From Bog-473 sp963850095 (GTDB lineage Bacteria > Actinomycetota > Acidimicrobiia > Acidimicrobiales > RAAP-2): 64,000 nt of DNA. The stretch's first letter is position 1. Every line of letters begins with the position of its first letter. The stretch lies in NCBI GenBank assembly GCA_963850095.1, contig CAWKJX010000005.1:124001-188000 (forward strand), read 5' to 3'. Below, one piece after another: positions 63,397 to 64,000 of this stretch. The position numbers were made by a program, and so were the translations under genes. Below the pieces are notes generated by a model. That model was not told where the DNA came from and did no database searches. It saw only the letters and a list, made by a program, of their open reading frames with translations.

Positions 63397-64000
63397 GTGC
63401 CTCCGCCACCTCCGCGCCCGCGGCGGGTCGTCGCCGTGGTGGGCACGGGCACCGACGTCGGCAAGACCTGGGTCGGCGCCCGCCTGCTGGCCGGCCTGCG
63501 GGCCGCCGGCGCCACCACCTCGGCGCGCAAGCCGGCGCAGTCCTTCGACCCCGCCGACGACCCGGGCCACTACGACGCCGCCCTCCTGGGCGCCGCCAGC
63601 GGTGAGGCGCCCGAGTTCGTCTGCCCGCCCCACCGGTGGTACGAGGTGGCCATGGCGCCGCCCATGGCGGCCGACGCGCTCGGGCGACCCTCCTTCTCGG
63701 TCGCCGATCTCTCGGCGGAGCTGCGCTGGCCGGCGGCGCCGCCCGATGTCGGGTTGGTGGAGACTGCGGGCGGGCTGCGCTCCCCGCTGGCCGAGGACGG
63801 CGACTGCCTTGCGTTCTGCGCCGTCCTGGAGCCGGACCTGGTGGTGCTCGTCGCCGACGCCGGGCTCGGCACGATTAACGCCGTGCGCCTCAGCGCGGAC
63901 GCGCTGAGGCCGTTGTCCGTGCCCATCGTCGTCGTGCTGAACCGCTTCGACGGGGCGAATGCGGTGCACGTCCGCAACGCGGAGTGGTTGCGTGCGCACG
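63397..64000 (+). CDS. bioD: Dethiobiotin synthetase, N-terminal part (runs off window)
   Basis: About 201 residues visible of a ~220-residue ATP-dependent enzyme forming the ureido ring of dethiobiotin. GTG 63397 is followed by PPPPPRPRRVVAVV and the P-loop GTGTDVGKTWVGARLL. KPAQSFDP and VETAGGLRSPLAEDG, the metal and DAPA-binding regions, and VVLNRFDG follow. The frame is open to the last base of the window, so the C-terminus is outside. Third gene of the biotin operon. Confidence 0.9.
   Translation, partial: MPPPPPRPRRVVAVVGTGTDVGKTWVGARLLAGLRAAGATTSARKPAQSFDPADDPGHYDAALLGAASGEAPEFVCPPHRWYEVAMAPPMAADALGRPSFSVADLSAELRWPAAPPDVGLVETAGGLRSPLAEDGDCLAFCAVLEPDLVVLVADAGLGTINAVRLSADALRPLSVPIVVVLNRFDGANAVHVRNAEWLRAH

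Overview
The window is a high-GC actinobacterial chromosome segment. I think it comes from class Acidimicrobiia or a close relative, probably a metagenome-derived contig. The clues are two secreted proteins built from the GYWLVASDGGIF-type repeat I associate with that class, several LLM-type F420/flavin oxidoreductases, polyphosphate glucokinase, and a steroid/acyl-CoA degradation gene set of mycobacterial type. No tRNA, rRNA or CRISPR array was seen.

Layout. 1-3 kb: end of a CPBP protease, then a sugar-phosphate operon (phosphomannomutase, Trm112-like protein, SIS isomerase). 4-13.7 kb: thiolase divergent from an acyl-CoA dehydrogenase pair, a secreted repeat protein, and a P450 plus two LLM oxidoreductases. 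13.787-18.729 kb: a complete 4.9-kb transposon with perfect 54-bp terminal inverted repeats and an 8-bp target duplication. It has an IS1595-type transposase, a fused DNA methyltransferase/Mrr-like endonuclease, a winged-helix protein and four small genes. 18.9-24.4 kb: secreted or membrane proteins, a phosphoesterase and a glutaminase. 24.5-29.5 kb: a tightly coupled five-gene operon resembling the mycobacterial igr operon (steroid side-chain removal). 29.8-39.1 kb: polyphosphate glucokinase, transaldolase, glucose-6-phosphate isomerase, 6-phosphogluconate dehydrogenase, phosphogluconolactonase, ribose-5-phosphate isomerase, an IolC-like aldolase, a HAD phosphatase and glucose-6-phosphate dehydrogenase, together a pentose-phosphate cluster. 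39.1-59.2 kb: three acyl-CoA synthetases, an LLM oxidoreductase, another acyl-CoA dehydrogenase, an arylsulfatase, a second repeat protein and assorted enzymes. 59.2-64 kb: a G1-type secreted peptidase, an archaeal-type riboflavin synthase and a bioA-bioF-bioD operon cut off by the window edge.

How it fits together. Five intergenic sites match the KstR consensus TnnAACnnGTTnnA exactly or with one mismatch. They lie upstream of the thiolase/acyl-CoA dehydrogenase pair, the P450-LLM operon, the igr-like operon, the FadD17-like/LLM divergent pair and a FadD19-like ligase. This suggests one TetR-controlled steroid regulon scattered over the window. The transposon has landed 3 bp from the P450 site.

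Caution. At least 14 genes or gene parts carry single-base frameshifts, mostly one extra base and several in homopolymers. Both halves of each gene remain well conserved, so uncorrected sequencing error is the likeliest cause. Coordinates for those genes span the whole inferred gene.
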